From: a virus
Strand: one strand, 5' to 3'
DNA length: 58,901 nucleotides
IMG/VR virus record: IMGVR_UViG_3300025632_000005
Span: 1-58,901 of that record
The notes under the pieces are model-generated. The model worked only from the letters and a program-made list of their open reading frames with translations. It did no database searches and was not told where the DNA came from. Positions 30,653 through 39,652 of the stretch are shown piece by piece. Within the stretch, counting starts at the first letter, position 1, and every line of letters starts with the position of its first letter. Both the position numbers and the translations under genes were made by a program.

Positions 30653-32344
30653 ATGACAATAAATTATGACCCAAAAAGGTTTATACGACACACCAGTTGT
30701 GATAAGTGTGGATCATCGGATGCCAATGCTTTATATGCCGACGGCTCTCGCTTCTGTTTCTCGTGCCGAAACTACACTGAACCTCCCAAGGACAAGACCC
30801 GACTTGAGGAACTGCTCGGAGATGACACAAAAATTCAAGGCTCGGCGCCGAAAGTTATACCACTAGGTGTTAGTAAACCTATTACTGAAAGAAAGATAAG
30901 CCAAAAGACTTGTGAGTTCTTTGGTGTGACAACCACTAACGATACTAAACCTAATCTATATAAACACCACTACCCCTACTACGATAGTGAGGGTAACCAC
31001 ATTGCAACCAAGGTCAGAAGAGTTGTCGATAAATCATTCACAGTGGAGGGTAAGACTGGGAAAGCTTTATTGTTTGGCCAACACTTATTTAGTTCTGCTA
31101 ACAATAAGGTGGTAACAATATGTGAGGGAGAGATTGATGCAATGTCTGTCTATGAAATGTTTTCACCTAAAAATTATACAGTCGTTAGTGTTAGGACAGG
31201 CGCAGCTGGAGCTGTTACAGATTGTAAGAAACAATATGAGTATATTAATAGCTACGAAAAAATATATATTTGTTTTGATAATGACGAGCCTGGTCGTGAG
31301 GCGAGCAGAAGAGTCGCTGAACTATTTCCACCAAATAAAGTATTCATTGTAAATCTTACACTCAAAGATCCTAACGACTATTTAGTTCAGAACAAAAAAG
31401 AAGATTTTATTAAACGATATTATTCTGCACAAGCCTATACACCAGAGGGTATCATACTTGGTGAGAATACATGGGATCTTATTGCTAATGAAAAGGTAAT
31501 TGAATCAATACCTTATCCGTGGGAGGGTATGAATACTATGACTTATGGTATGAGACTCGGTGAGTTATGTACGTACACTGCGGGGTCAGGTATAGGTAAG
31601 TCTAGTGTAATGAGAGAACTAGCTTACCACATAATAAAGAACAGTAATCATTCAGTTGGTTGTTTATTTTTAGAAGAATCTATTGAACGAACAACCAAAG
31701 GTATCATGTCTGTACATGCCAACAAACCACTGCACTTACCATTCTGTGAATCAACTATGGAAGAGAAACGTGCAGCATGGGAGGCTACCCTTGGTACAAA
31801 CAAAGTAAGAATGTGGGATCACTTTGGTTCTACTGATATCGATAACATTATATCTAAAGTACAATACCTAGCTAGTGGATTAGATTGTAAGTTTATTATA
31901 CTCGATCACTTAACTATGATTGTATCGGCTATGACTGGTGACAATGAGAGAAGAGCAATCGATAGTATAATGACAAGGCTCAGAACTCTAGTCCAAGAAC
32001 AGAACATACATCTGATGTTGGTATCTCATTTAAGTAGACGAGCTAGTTCAGATAGTGGACACGAAGAAGGTGCGATAGTTAGTCTGTCACAACTCAGAGG
32101 TTCGCATGGTATTGCGCAACTCTCTGACTTTTGTTTCTCATTAGAAAGAAACGGACAAGCAGAAGATATGGAGAAGAGAAACCAAACTATAGTTCGTATA
32201 CTGAAGAACAGATTTAGTGGAGAGACTGGCCCATGTTGTTGGTTACAATGGCATAAAGATAGTGGTCGCTTGACTGAAATATCTAACCCCAAAACCAAAG
32301 ACAACGATGACTTCAAGGAGGTGAATGATGGATTCAAAATTTGA
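30653..32344 (+). CDS. T7 gp4-like primase-helicase
   Basis: 563 residues from ATG 30653. Zinc ribbon Cys16/19/35/38 (TSCDKCGSSD, RFCFSCRNY); TOPRIM fold with ICEGEIDAMSVYEM and ICFDNDEPGREASR; DnaB-like helicase with Walker A CTYTAGSGIGKSSVMREL, Walker B KFIILDHLTMIV and HLMLVSHLSRRAS. Primes and unwinds at the fork with the polymerase encoded next. A longer frame from 30566 would read through the promoter and is rejected. Confidence 0.9.
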   Translation: MTINYDPKRFIRHTSCDKCGSSDANALYADGSRFCFSCRNYTEPPKDKTRLEELLGDDTKIQGSAPKVIPLGVSKPITERKISQKTCEFFGVTTTNDTKPNLYKHHYPYYDSEGNHIATKVRRVVDKSFTVEGKTGKALLFGQHLFSSANNKVVTICEGEIDAMSVYEMFSPKNYTVVSVRTGAAGAVTDCKKQYEYINSYEKIYICFDNDEPGREASRRVAELFPPNKVFIVNLTLKDPNDYLVQNKKEDFIKRYYSAQAYTPEGIILGENTWDLIANEKVIESIPYPWEGMNTMTYGMRLGELCTYTAGSGIGKSSVMRELAYHIIKNSNHSVGCLFLEESIERTTKGIMSVHANKPLHLPFCESTMEEKRAAWEATLGTNKVRMWDHFGSTDIDNIISKVQYLASGLDCKFIILDHLTMIVSAMTGDNERRAIDSIMTRLRTLVQEQNIHLMLVSHLSRRASSDSGHEEGAIVSLSQLRGSHGIAQLSDFCFSLERNGQAEDMEKRNQTIVRILKNRFSGETGPCCWLQWHKDSGRLTEISNPKTKDNDDFKEVNDGFKI

Positions 32345-34025
32345 CACAGTAGTTCTAGATATAGAGACGGATAGTTTAGATGCTACCAAGGTACATTGTA
32401 TATGTATTCAAGACTATGCAACTGGAGAACAGAGAGACTTTATACAAGAGCAAGGATGTAAAGAGTTCAAAGAGTTTCATAACCACGAACGTAAATACAT
32501 TATGCATAATGGTATAAGCTTCGATGGTCCAGTGCTAGAAAGATTATTAGGTATAACAATTCCTTTGGAAAATATTATTGATACACTTCTTATATCTCAA
32601 ATGATTAATGCACACATAGATGGTGGTCATAGTTTAAAATCTTGGGGTAAGAAACTAACACGAGGTGGTAAGCTAGAGTTTAAAGACTTCGAGGAATATT
32701 CAGAAGAGATGCTGAAGTATTGCCAACAAGATGTATATGTCACACGTAAACTTATGCAACACCTAGCGCCAAAGATAACACGGTTCAGTGTTGAAAGTGT
32801 ACGTATGGAACATCGCATCAGAAGAATCATAGACCAACAAGAGAAGAATGGATTCTATTTAAATATAAACAAGGCACATGATTTGTTAGAAGAGTTGAAG
32901 ACAAAGTCAGAAGATTTAAAGAAAGATTTAAAAACTATATTCCCCACAATATATACACCACGATTTCATAAGACAACCAACAAACCATTAAAGGATCATG
33001 TTGATGAGTTCAACCCTAGTTCTCGTAAACAAATAGCAGAACGATTGCAAAAGAAATATGATTGGGTACCAAGTAAAACTACACCAACTGGTCTACCAGT
33101 TATTGATGAAAAAGTTTTGAAAGAGTTGGAGTATCCAGAGGCTAAGATGATTGCAGAGTATCTGTTGTATGAGAAACGTGTATCACAAATACAATCATGG
33201 TTGAAGAATGTTAAAGATGATAACCGAGTGCACGGTAGAGTTATAACACTGGGTTGTGTGACATCTCGTATGAGTCACTATGGCCCTAATATGGCACAAG
33301 TCCCAGCAAGTTACTCACCTTACGGTAAAGAGTGTCGTTCATTATGGACTATACAAGATCCAAATAAGTATTGTTTAGTTGGTTCGGATGCTAGTGGTTT
33401 AGAACTACGATGCTTTGCCCACTACTTACAGAACCCAAAGTTCACGGAGCAAGTAGTTGATGGTGACATACATACATATAATCAAAAGATTATCGGATTA
33501 AAAGATAGGCCAACGGCCAAGACTTGGGTCTATGCATTTATCTATGGAGCTGGAGATGCAAAGCTAGGTCAGATAGTAGGCGGTGATACGGTTGCTGGAT
33601 TAGGTAGTCGTAAGAGATTTATAAATAAAGTTAAAGGTATGAAAACTTTAACAAGTAACTTAGTTAATTTATTACGACAACGTAAGCGCAAGTATGGTGA
33701 GTACCAATTGGTTGCGCTTGATAAAAGGATTCTACTTGCACGATCCATTCACTCTAGTTTGAACACACTTATTCAAGGAGCGGGTGCAATTATATGTAAG
33801 CAATGGCTACTCAATATAATTGATGAGGTCGACAAGCAGAACTTGGATGCCAAGCCAGTGGCTAACGTCCATGATGAGGTACAGTTTGAAGTCCGTAAGG
33901 AACAAGCTGTAGATTTTGGCAACATTACAAAGGAGGCAATGAAAAATGTAGAGATACAATTTGACTTACGATGTCCACTAGATAGTGAGTATTCAATCGG
34001 CACGACTTGGAAAGAAACCCACTAA
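32328..34025 (+). CDS. family A DNA polymerase with 3'-5' exonuclease domain
   Basis: 565 residues from ATG 32328 (6 bases after AAGGAGG; ATG 32325 is also possible). Exonuclease: VVLDIETDSLDA, HNGISFDGPVLER, YCQQDVYVTRKL. Polymerase: motif A VGSDASGLELRCFAHYL, motif B RPTAKTWVYAFIYGAGDAKL, motif C NVHDEVQFEV. Shorter than T7 gp5 (704), with no visible thioredoxin-binding insert, so a different processivity factor is likely. Copies the phage genome with the primase-helicase. Confidence 0.9.
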   Translation: MDSKFDTVVLDIETDSLDATKVHCICIQDYATGEQRDFIQEQGCKEFKEFHNHERKYIMHNGISFDGPVLERLLGITIPLENIIDTLLISQMINAHIDGGHSLKSWGKKLTRGGKLEFKDFEEYSEEMLKYCQQDVYVTRKLMQHLAPKITRFSVESVRMEHRIRRIIDQQEKNGFYLNINKAHDLLEELKTKSEDLKKDLKTIFPTIYTPRFHKTTNKPLKDHVDEFNPSSRKQIAERLQKKYDWVPSKTTPTGLPVIDEKVLKELEYPEAKMIAEYLLYEKRVSQIQSWLKNVKDDNRVHGRVITLGCVTSRMSHYGPNMAQVPASYSPYGKECRSLWTIQDPNKYCLVGSDASGLELRCFAHYLQNPKFTEQVVDGDIHTYNQKIIGLKDRPTAKTWVYAFIYGAGDAKLGQIVGGDTVAGLGSRKRFINKVKGMKTLTSNLVNLLRQRKRKYGEYQLVALDKRILLARSIHSSLNTLIQGAGAIICKQWLLNIIDEVDKQNLDAKPVANVHDEVQFEVRKEQAVDFGNITKEAMKNVEIQFDLRCPLDSEYSIGTTWKETH

Positions 34026-34028
34026 CTG

Positions 34029-34055
34029 TTGACACTATTGATAGTATGGTATACT
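34029..34055 (+). promoter_or_regulatory. promoter with overlapping palindromes
   Basis: TTGACA (34029-34034) followed by TATACT (34050-34055), spacing 15, or TACTGT at 17. The spacer contains ACTATTGATAGT and AGTATGGTATACT, both inverted repeats, so a repressor could bind here. A GTGTTTC...GAGACAC hairpin follows. It gives the single-strand binding gene its own control. Confidence 0.55.
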
Positions 34056-34125
34056 GTCGAGGTGTTTCTTTATTGAGACACTAATTTTAATAACTTTTAT
34101 AAACTTTTAATTTAAGGAGATAAAT

Positions 34126-34629
34126 ATGCCAGTAATTTCAGGCACTGCTTATTGGGCGAAAGTCCACCAACCACATTACGATCAATACAATGAACAAGGT
34201 ATCTTTTCTATTGACGTAGCAGTGGATTCAAAGACTAAGAAACAACTACAAGATTTGGGTCTTGGTCCTCGTATTAAAAACAAGGGTGACGAGAGAAATG
34301 ATTTCGTTACTATCAAAAGAAAGTACACTCGTAAGGATGGTACAAAGAACTCTGCACCTCGTGTTGTAGATTCTAAGAAGACACCAATTAGTCCTGATGT
34401 TTTAATCGGCAATGGCTCACAAATTAATGTAGCTTTTGATACATACGATTATAATGTCGGTGGTAACCAAGGTGTTGGCTCATCTTTAAAAGCTGTACAA
34501 GTAACTAAACTAGTTGAGTACAGTCCTTCTGAAAACTTAGATGAGTTCGGTGAAGAGTCTGGATACCAGGCTCCAACTAACGGAGCAACTAAGAAAGATG
34601 GATTGGAAGACGAAACACTTCCATTCTAA
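34126..34629 (+). CDS. T7 gp2.5-like single-stranded DNA-binding protein
   Basis: 167 residues. OB-fold pattern (ISGTAYWAKVHQPHYDQYNE, GIFSIDVAVDSKTKKQLQDL, QINVAFDTYDYN) and an acidic C-terminal tail ending DETLPF, the aromatic-terminated tail that in gp2.5 contacts polymerase and helicase. Own promoter and AAGGAG, as expected for an abundant protein. Directly followed by recombination nucleases. Confidence 0.75.
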   Translation: MPVISGTAYWAKVHQPHYDQYNEQGIFSIDVAVDSKTKKQLQDLGLGPRIKNKGDERNDFVTIKRKYTRKDGTKNSAPRVVDSKKTPISPDVLIGNGSQINVAFDTYDYNVGGNQGVGSSLKAVQVTKLVEYSPSENLDEFGEESGYQAPTNGATKKDGLEDETLPF

Positions 34630-35492
34630 TGTCAGATAAGAAAAGCATAGATACTCTTGTAAAAGATATTTACAAATTGTTTGACGAGGGCAACACTAAT
34701 CAACCCACAACAAATAATTTAAATGAATTTGCAGAGAGTATGAAAGATGCTGTTCTTACTTCTCTAACAGAGAAACAATCCGGTAGCCGAGGTATTCGTA
34801 TGTCGAGCCTCGGCAAACCAGACAGACAATTGTGGTATGAGTTATACAAATCAGAACTAAGAGAGCATATGCCATCTCATGTTCGAATAAAGTTTTTATA
34901 TGGGCATATGTTAGAAGCACTTCTATTATTACTAGCTAAAACGGCAGGACATTCTGTCACAGATGAACAGAGAACATTAGACCTTGATGGAGTTATCGGT
35001 CACCAAGATGCAGTAATAGATGGAGTTGTCGTTGATGTTAAGTCAGCATCACAGTTTGGATTCAGAAAGTTTAGAGAGAATGATCTTACTCCAGAGACAG
35101 ATGCCTTTGGTTATCTTCATCAGATTGCTGCATACTCACAGGCAAATAAGAACGATGAGGTAGGCTTTCTTGCTATTGATAAACAAAGTGGAGCACTTGC
35201 ATTATGCCGTCCACATAAATCAGATATACCTAATGCACGAGAAAGAATTAAACATTTACGAAAAGTATTAAAGGATAAGAACAAACCACCACCAAAATGT
35301 TACGATGAAGAACCAGACGGAGTATCAGGTAACATGAAGTTAAGTATTGGTTGTTCTTACTGCGCATATAAAGTTGACTGTTGGTCTGATGCTAATGATG
35401 GACAAGGATTACGAAAGTTTATCTACAGTAAAGGGCCACGATGGTTAACCAAAGTGGTTAGCGAACCTAATGTTTCAGAAGATATACCATGA
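34629..35492 (+). CDS. PD-(D/E)XK exonuclease, Cas4/RecB-like with Fe-S cysteines
   Basis: 287 residues. IGHQDAVIDGVVVDVKSASQ gives the Asp...Asp-x-Lys core of the fold, FGYLHQIAAYSQ the conserved Tyr/Gln helix. Four Cys (PPKCYDE, SIGCSYCAYKVDCW) match the C-terminal Fe-S arrangement of Cas4/AddB enzymes. It probably resects DNA ends for recombination or concatemer processing, the role of T7 gp6. One-base overlap with the single-strand binding gene. Confidence 0.75.
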   Translation: MSDKKSIDTLVKDIYKLFDEGNTNQPTTNNLNEFAESMKDAVLTSLTEKQSGSRGIRMSSLGKPDRQLWYELYKSELREHMPSHVRIKFLYGHMLEALLLLLAKTAGHSVTDEQRTLDLDGVIGHQDAVIDGVVVDVKSASQFGFRKFRENDLTPETDAFGYLHQIAAYSQANKNDEVGFLAIDKQSGALALCRPHKSDIPNARERIKHLRKVLKDKNKPPPKCYDEEPDGVSGNMKLSIGCSYCAYKVDCWSDANDGQGLRKFIYSKGPRWLTKVVSEPNVSEDIP

Positions 35493-35971
35493 GTGTATTA
35501 AGAAAAGAAAAAGGATTTTATAGATCCATCTTTGAAGCTACTGTTTGTGCTAGGCTTGATGAAGATAAAGTTAAGTTTGAATATGAAACACTTGTCATAC
35601 CTTATTTAGTTCCAGAGATTAAAAGGACATATACTCCAGACATTATATTAACAAACGGTATTATAATAGAACTTAAAGGACAATTAACAAGAGAAGATAG
35701 AGCCAAGCATTTGTATATTAAAAAGCAAAGACCCGACTTAGATATTAGATTTGTATTACAGAATTCTAGGAATAAACTTTACAAAACTAGCAAAACAACT
35801 TATGGTGATTGGCTAACTAATAATAATTTTATATGGGCAGAACGATTTGTACCAGTGGACTGGATAGATGAACGACCAAAAGAAATTAACACAACAGAAA
35901 TCTTTGTTAAACCAAAGTCAAACCCGAATAGTTTTAGACCCTATACTCGATACGACCACCGAGGGAAATAA
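35489..35971 (+). CDS. T7-type endonuclease I (Holliday junction resolvase)
   Basis: 160 residues, similar to T7 gp3 (149). FRSIFEATV-like start with Glu16, VIPYLVPEIKRTYTPDIILT with Asp51, and GIIIELKGQL with Glu61 and Lys63 form the catalytic set of the family. It resolves branched DNA before packaging. ATGA overlap with the Cas4-like gene. The actual start reads GFYRSIFEATV. Confidence 0.85.
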   Translation: MSVLRKEKGFYRSIFEATVCARLDEDKVKFEYETLVIPYLVPEIKRTYTPDIILTNGIIIELKGQLTREDRAKHLYIKKQRPDLDIRFVLQNSRNKLYKTSKTTYGDWLTNNNFIWAERFVPVDWIDERPKEINTTEIFVKPKSNPNSFRPYTRYDHRGK

Positions 35972-36278
35972 AGAGGGAGAGAATGAAAGAGCATTATTCA
36001 GAGCCGTTATATACCAAGCTTTACTCGATGCTAGTAACGATAATAATAACACCACTAAAGAAGCTGTACATGTTAGGGAAGAAGCTGTTCGTTGGTTTAG
36101 CAAATCTGTTGGGGTTACTGCTTCTTGGTTCGTCGATGTTTGTGATCTTGCTGGTCTGCATTATAGTCAAGTGCGGTCTTTTGCTCGTAAGCTCATTCAT
36201 GAACCTAATAATACAGACTTTCAAAGGAAGAGATTAAATGTACTACTAAACATGACACATGGAGAGGACAAAAAATGA
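35868..36278 (+). CDS. conserved phage protein of unknown function
   Basis: 136 residues from ATG 35868, overlapping the resolvase by 104 bases. I found no later in-frame start, so the long overlap may be real. The body (ERALFRAVIYQALLDASNDN, VREEAVRWFSKSVGVTASWF, VDVCDLAGLHYSQVRSFARK) is a helical family common in phages near recombination genes. ATGA overlap with DUF3310. Possibly an adaptor of replication or transcription. Confidence 0.55.
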   Translation: MNDQKKLTQQKSLLNQSQTRIVLDPILDTTTEGNKEGENERALFRAVIYQALLDASNDNNNTTKEAVHVREEAVRWFSKSVGVTASWFVDVCDLAGLHYSQVRSFARKLIHEPNNTDFQRKRLNVLLNMTHGEDKK

Positions 36279-36505
36279 CAGATGATTTAGTAAACAACCC
36301 ACCCCATTACAAATATAATAGTAAAGGTGTCGAGTGTATAGAAGCTATCGAAGCTGCGCTTACACCTGAAGAATACAGAGGATACCTACGTGGACAAGTA
36401 ATGAAGTACTCTTGGAGATGTAATTACAAAGGCAAAAGACTAGAGGATTTACAGAAAGCTCGATGGTATTTAAATAGATATATTGAATTGCTAGAAAAAG
36501 AATGA
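36275..36505 (+). CDS. DUF3310 (SaV-like) protein
   Basis: 76 residues. PPHYKYNSKGVECIEAIEAA and YLRGQVMKYSWRCNYKGKRL followed by EDLQKARWYLNRYIELLE are the DUF3310 signature (HY...G.E.I......F..GN..KY..R...K....DL.KA..YL). Role unknown; DUF3310 proteins sit in phage nucleotide-metabolism and early regions. ATGA overlaps on both sides. Confidence 0.8.
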   Translation: MTDDLVNNPPHYKYNSKGVECIEAIEAALTPEEYRGYLRGQVMKYSWRCNYKGKRLEDLQKARWYLNRYIELLEKE

Positions 36506-36732
36506 TAGTATCAGAACTTCCGATACTTGAAATAATCTGCTCACTCAGTGCATGTGTGTCAGTATACTTGTACGGAAACGGGTCACGAAAGGCACCGTTG
36601 TTTGGTATTTGCTCCCAGTTTTTTTGGTGGTCATGGACTATCCAAGAGGGTCTATACTTTATGATGGTACTGAATGTAGTAATGACATTAATACATATTA
36701 GAAACTTAATTAAAATGAAAGGGAGACCATGA
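36502..36732 (+). CDS. small two-helix membrane protein, PnuC-like
   Basis: 76 residues with two hydrophobic helices (LPILEIICSLSACVSVYLYG and FMMVLNVVMTLIHIRNLIKM) and a WWSWTIQEGLYF link. The pattern (YLYGN...FGICSQFFWW...N...RNLIK) resembles the C-terminal part of PnuC-type nicotinamide riboside carriers that phages carry as single small proteins. ATGA overlap with DUF3310 and the reductase. Transport role is a guess. Confidence 0.5.
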   Translation: MIVSELPILEIICSLSACVSVYLYGNGSRKAPLFGICSQFFWWSWTIQEGLYFMMVLNVVMTLIHIRNLIKMKGRP

Positions 36733-38657
36733 CGACATTACCAACTGTTTACCAACAATTTATACACAAATCTAGATATGCTAGATGGTTACCAGAAGAA
36801 AAGAGAAGAGAGGAATGGCACGAAACTGTAAGTCGGTACTTTAATTTCTTTAAACAACAACTAAAAAAGAATTGTGACTATGATTTAGATAAAAAAACTA
36901 TGGACTATTTATCTAATAAAGTCATGAAGTTAGATGTCATGCCATCAATGAGGGCACTAATGACTGCGGGCCCAGCCTTGGAAAAAGAAAACATAGCTGG
37001 GTATAATTGTTCTTATGTTCCAGTAGATCACCCAAAAGCTTTTGATGAAATATTATATGTACTTATGTGTGGGACGGGAGTTGGCTTTAGTGTTGAGAAA
37101 AAATATACCAGAAATTTGCCTAGTGTTGCTGATGAGTTTCACAATACAGAGACTGTTATTATGGTCAGAGACTCCAAGCTTGGTTGGGCAAAAGCATTTA
37201 GGGAAATCGTTACACTATTGTATGCCGGGCAAGTCCCAAGGTGGGATGTATCTAATGTGCGACCATCAGGAGCAAGACTTAACACTTTCGGCGGCCGAGC
37301 TTCTGGACCTGCACCTCTTGTCGACCTCTTCAACTTCGCCATTGAAACCTTTACTAAAGCAAAAGGCAGACAACTAACACCACTTGAGTGTCACGATCTT
37401 GTCTGTAAAGTAGGTGAGATTGTTGTTGTTGGAGGAGTAAGACGTTCGGCTATGATTAGTTTATCAGACCTTGATGATAGAGACATGAGAGATGCGAAGT
37501 CTGGTGAATGGTATAGAGTTGAGGCACAACGTGCGCTATCAAATAACTCTGCCGTATATGAAACCAAGCCAGATAACATTGGAACTTTTATGGAAGAATG
37601 GTTAGCGCTATATAAATCTGGTAGTGGTGAACGCGGTATCTTTAACAGACAAGCCTCAAAGAAAGTTGCATCACGTAATAAAAGAAGAGACGCTGACTTT
37701 GAGTTTGGAACTAATCCGTGTTCGGAAATAATTTTACAACCTTTCCAATTTTGTAACTTATCCGAAGTAGTGGTACGTGAGAGCGATAAAGAAGAAGACT
37801 TACTAGATAAGGTTGAGGCGGCTACTATACTTGGTACTATGCAAGCTACCTTAACAAACTTTAAATATCTACGAAGACAATGGAAAGATACAACAGAGAA
37901 AGAAAGATTACTCGGAGTATCTTTAACTGGTATCATGGATCATAAAATATTATCTGGAAATATTTATAACAAAGCTGTACTAACAGAGTTGCTTGTGAAA
38001 TTAAAAGATAAAGCAGTAGCTGTTAATAAGACATGGTCTAAACGATTTGGTATCAACCAAGCTACGGCTATTACTTGTGTTAAACCATCAGGCACAGTAT
38101 CACAATTAGTTAATGCTGCATCTGGTATACATGCAAGGCACAATGATTATTACATTCGTAGAGTTAGAGGAGATAAGAAAGATCCACTAACACAATTCTT
38201 ACAAACTCAGAATATACCAATAGAAGATTGTGTTATGAAACCAGATTCTACATCTGTCTTTTCATTTGTAGAGAAAGCACCAAGTGGGTGCATAACTCGT
38301 AATAAACGTACGGCTATTGAACAATTAGACCATTGGTTAGTTTATGCCAAACATTGGTGCGAGCACAAACCAAGTGTAACTATATCAGTGGATGAAGATG
38401 AGTGGCTTGGTGTAGCTGACTGGTGTTGGAGAAACTTTGATGATCTTAGTGGTATATCTTTCTTACCTAACTTTGGGCATGTGTATCAACAAGCACCGTA
38501 TGAAGATATAGATGAAATAAAATATCACAAGTTAAAAAAGAACCAACCAAATAAAATTAATTGGAATGAACTAGCATTGCATGAGCAAGAGGATCACACC
38601 AAGTCCTCCCAAACTCTTGCATGCAGTGCTGGGTCATGTGAGGTTGTGGATGTATAA
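36729..38657 (+). CDS. nrdJ: class II (B12-dependent) ribonucleotide reductase
   Basis: 642 residues. Cys94 (AGYNCSYVPVD) and the barrel loop FGTNPCSEIILQPFQFCNLS with Asn329, Cys331 and Glu333 are the catalytic set; PSMRALMTAGPAL and VKPSGTVSQLVNAASGIHAR are NrdJ family motifs; the C-terminus ACSAGSCEVVDV carries the redox Cys pair. Converts ribonucleoside triphosphates to deoxy forms for replication, using adenosylcobalamin from the host. No NrdA/B is present. Overlaps its neighbours. Confidence 0.9.
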   Translation: MTTLPTVYQQFIHKSRYARWLPEEKRREEWHETVSRYFNFFKQQLKKNCDYDLDKKTMDYLSNKVMKLDVMPSMRALMTAGPALEKENIAGYNCSYVPVDHPKAFDEILYVLMCGTGVGFSVEKKYTRNLPSVADEFHNTETVIMVRDSKLGWAKAFREIVTLLYAGQVPRWDVSNVRPSGARLNTFGGRASGPAPLVDLFNFAIETFTKAKGRQLTPLECHDLVCKVGEIVVVGGVRRSAMISLSDLDDRDMRDAKSGEWYRVEAQRALSNNSAVYETKPDNIGTFMEEWLALYKSGSGERGIFNRQASKKVASRNKRRDADFEFGTNPCSEIILQPFQFCNLSEVVVRESDKEEDLLDKVEAATILGTMQATLTNFKYLRRQWKDTTEKERLLGVSLTGIMDHKILSGNIYNKAVLTELLVKLKDKAVAVNKTWSKRFGINQATAITCVKPSGTVSQLVNAASGIHARHNDYYIRRVRGDKKDPLTQFLQTQNIPIEDCVMKPDSTSVFSFVEKAPSGCITRNKRTAIEQLDHWLVYAKHWCEHKPSVTISVDEDEWLGVADWCWRNFDDLSGISFLPNFGHVYQQAPYEDIDEIKYHKLKKNQPNKINWNELALHEQEDHTKSSQTLACSAGSCEVVDV

Positions 38658-39216
38658 AACATTTATAACTATACCGAAAGCTGTTCCGATAAAGTTATGT
38701 GATGAGATGGTAAAAGAGTCACCAGATTATTCGGAACAGTTGGCTGGTGTTATGTGGAAAAAAGAGGCGGACTTAAAGAAAGATAGAAACTCTAAGATTA
38801 AATGGTATCCTCTTGAGCATTGGATTGTTCCTAAGTTGTGTGAAGTTGCATCGCAAATAAATAAACAAGATTATGGTTTTGATGTGACTAACTTACAGTG
38901 CCCTCAGTTTACTGAGTATACAAAAGGACAACATTACCAATGGCACAGAGATATATACCCACCAGAGATGGACGGACCATATCCAGGATTGATACGAAAG
39001 TTATCTATGATTGTACAGTTGTCTAACTTTGAGGATTACAAGGGTGGCATCTTACAAATTAAAAACATGGACGGTAAGATAGAACCGATTGAAGGATTTA
39101 AAGATAAAGGTGATATGATTATCTTCCCATCTTTTTATTTACACAGAATAAAAGCAGTAACAGAAGGAACACGACACAGTTTAGTGTGTTGGTTTATGGG
39201 GCCACCGTTTAGATAA
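38650..39216 (+). CDS. 2-oxoglutarate/Fe(II) oxygenase (P4H-like)
   Basis: 188 residues from ATG 38650, overlapping the reductase by 8 bases. HYQWHRDIYPPE gives the His-x-Asp iron site, FPSFYLHRIKAVTEGTRHSL the distal His and the 2-oxoglutarate Arg, on the jelly-roll pattern of prolyl-4-hydroxylase/PKHD enzymes common in phages. Substrate unknown; could hydroxylate a protein side chain or a base. TAATG overlap with the next tiny gene. Confidence 0.75.
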   Translation: MYKTFITIPKAVPIKLCDEMVKESPDYSEQLAGVMWKKEADLKKDRNSKIKWYPLEHWIVPKLCEVASQINKQDYGFDVTNLQCPQFTEYTKGQHYQWHRDIYPPEMDGPYPGLIRKLSMIVQLSNFEDYKGGILQIKNMDGKIEPIEGFKDKGDMIIFPSFYLHRIKAVTEGTRHSLVCWFMGPPFR

Positions 39217-39305
39217 TGGATAAATTCTTGTGGGGACTTCTTAAATTTTCATTATATGTATTAGCTATACAGCTGATATGTATTTTTATGGCTTCTATTA
39301 CATGA
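39216..39305 (+). CDS. tiny single-pass membrane protein (29 residues)
   Basis: ATG 39216 to TGA 39305, starting MDKFLWGLLKFSLYVLAIQL and continuing with a hydrophobic end (ICIFMASIT). One membrane helix. TAATG and ATGA overlaps with both neighbours make it look like a real coupled gene. Function unknown. Confidence 0.5.
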   Translation: MDKFLWGLLKFSLYVLAIQLICIFMASIT

Positions 39306-39652
39306 AAAATTTAGTAGTACGACCATGGGGAACATATCGAGTTCTAAAAGCTACACCAAAAATAGTTATAAAGATATTAAATGTCTATCCAAATAGAGCA
39401 ATGTCCGTTCAATACCATAAATATAGAAATGAACACTGGAAAATACTTGAAGGCGAAGTAACGGCCCTCATAGATGAGCACTGGTGGACGTTTCTACCTG
39501 GTCATAGAGTTTATATCCCAAAAAATACTGTTCATTGTGTACGGGCTTCTAATAGGCATACAAGGATATTCGAGGTTTGGGAGGGTGAAAAACTAGATGA
39601 AAACGATATTATAAGGATACATCATGATTATAGTAGTGAGTGGGGGGTTTGA
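39302..39652 (+). CDS. cupin protein, mannose-6-phosphate isomerase type II-like
   Basis: 116 residues from ATG 39302 (GTA upstream frames rejected). RPWGTYRVLKATPKIVIKIL, NRAMSVQYHKYRNEHWKILE and RVYIPKNTVHCVRASNRHT are the cupin domain of ManC/ManA type II enzymes, with metal ligands in H-x-x-R-x-E-H and H of NTVHC. It would interconvert fructose-6-P and mannose-6-P, or act as a sugar-nucleotide helper. Next to a cytidylyltransferase gene. Confidence 0.7.
   Translation: MKNLVVRPWGTYRVLKATPKIVIKILNVYPNRAMSVQYHKYRNEHWKILEGEVTALIDEHWWTFLPGHRVYIPKNTVHCVRASNRHTRIFEVWEGEKLDENDIIRIHHDYSSEWGV

Noticed and set aside
35983-36237. 84-codon plus ORF inside the gene after endonuclease I, with an AGGGAGAG site
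   Set aside because: Hydrophobic Leu-rich composition and overlap with a conserved helical frame; kept the conserved frame instead.
37391-37936. 181-codon minus ORF inside the ribonucleotide reductase
   Set aside because: Antisense shadow, Ser/Leu-rich, no start context.
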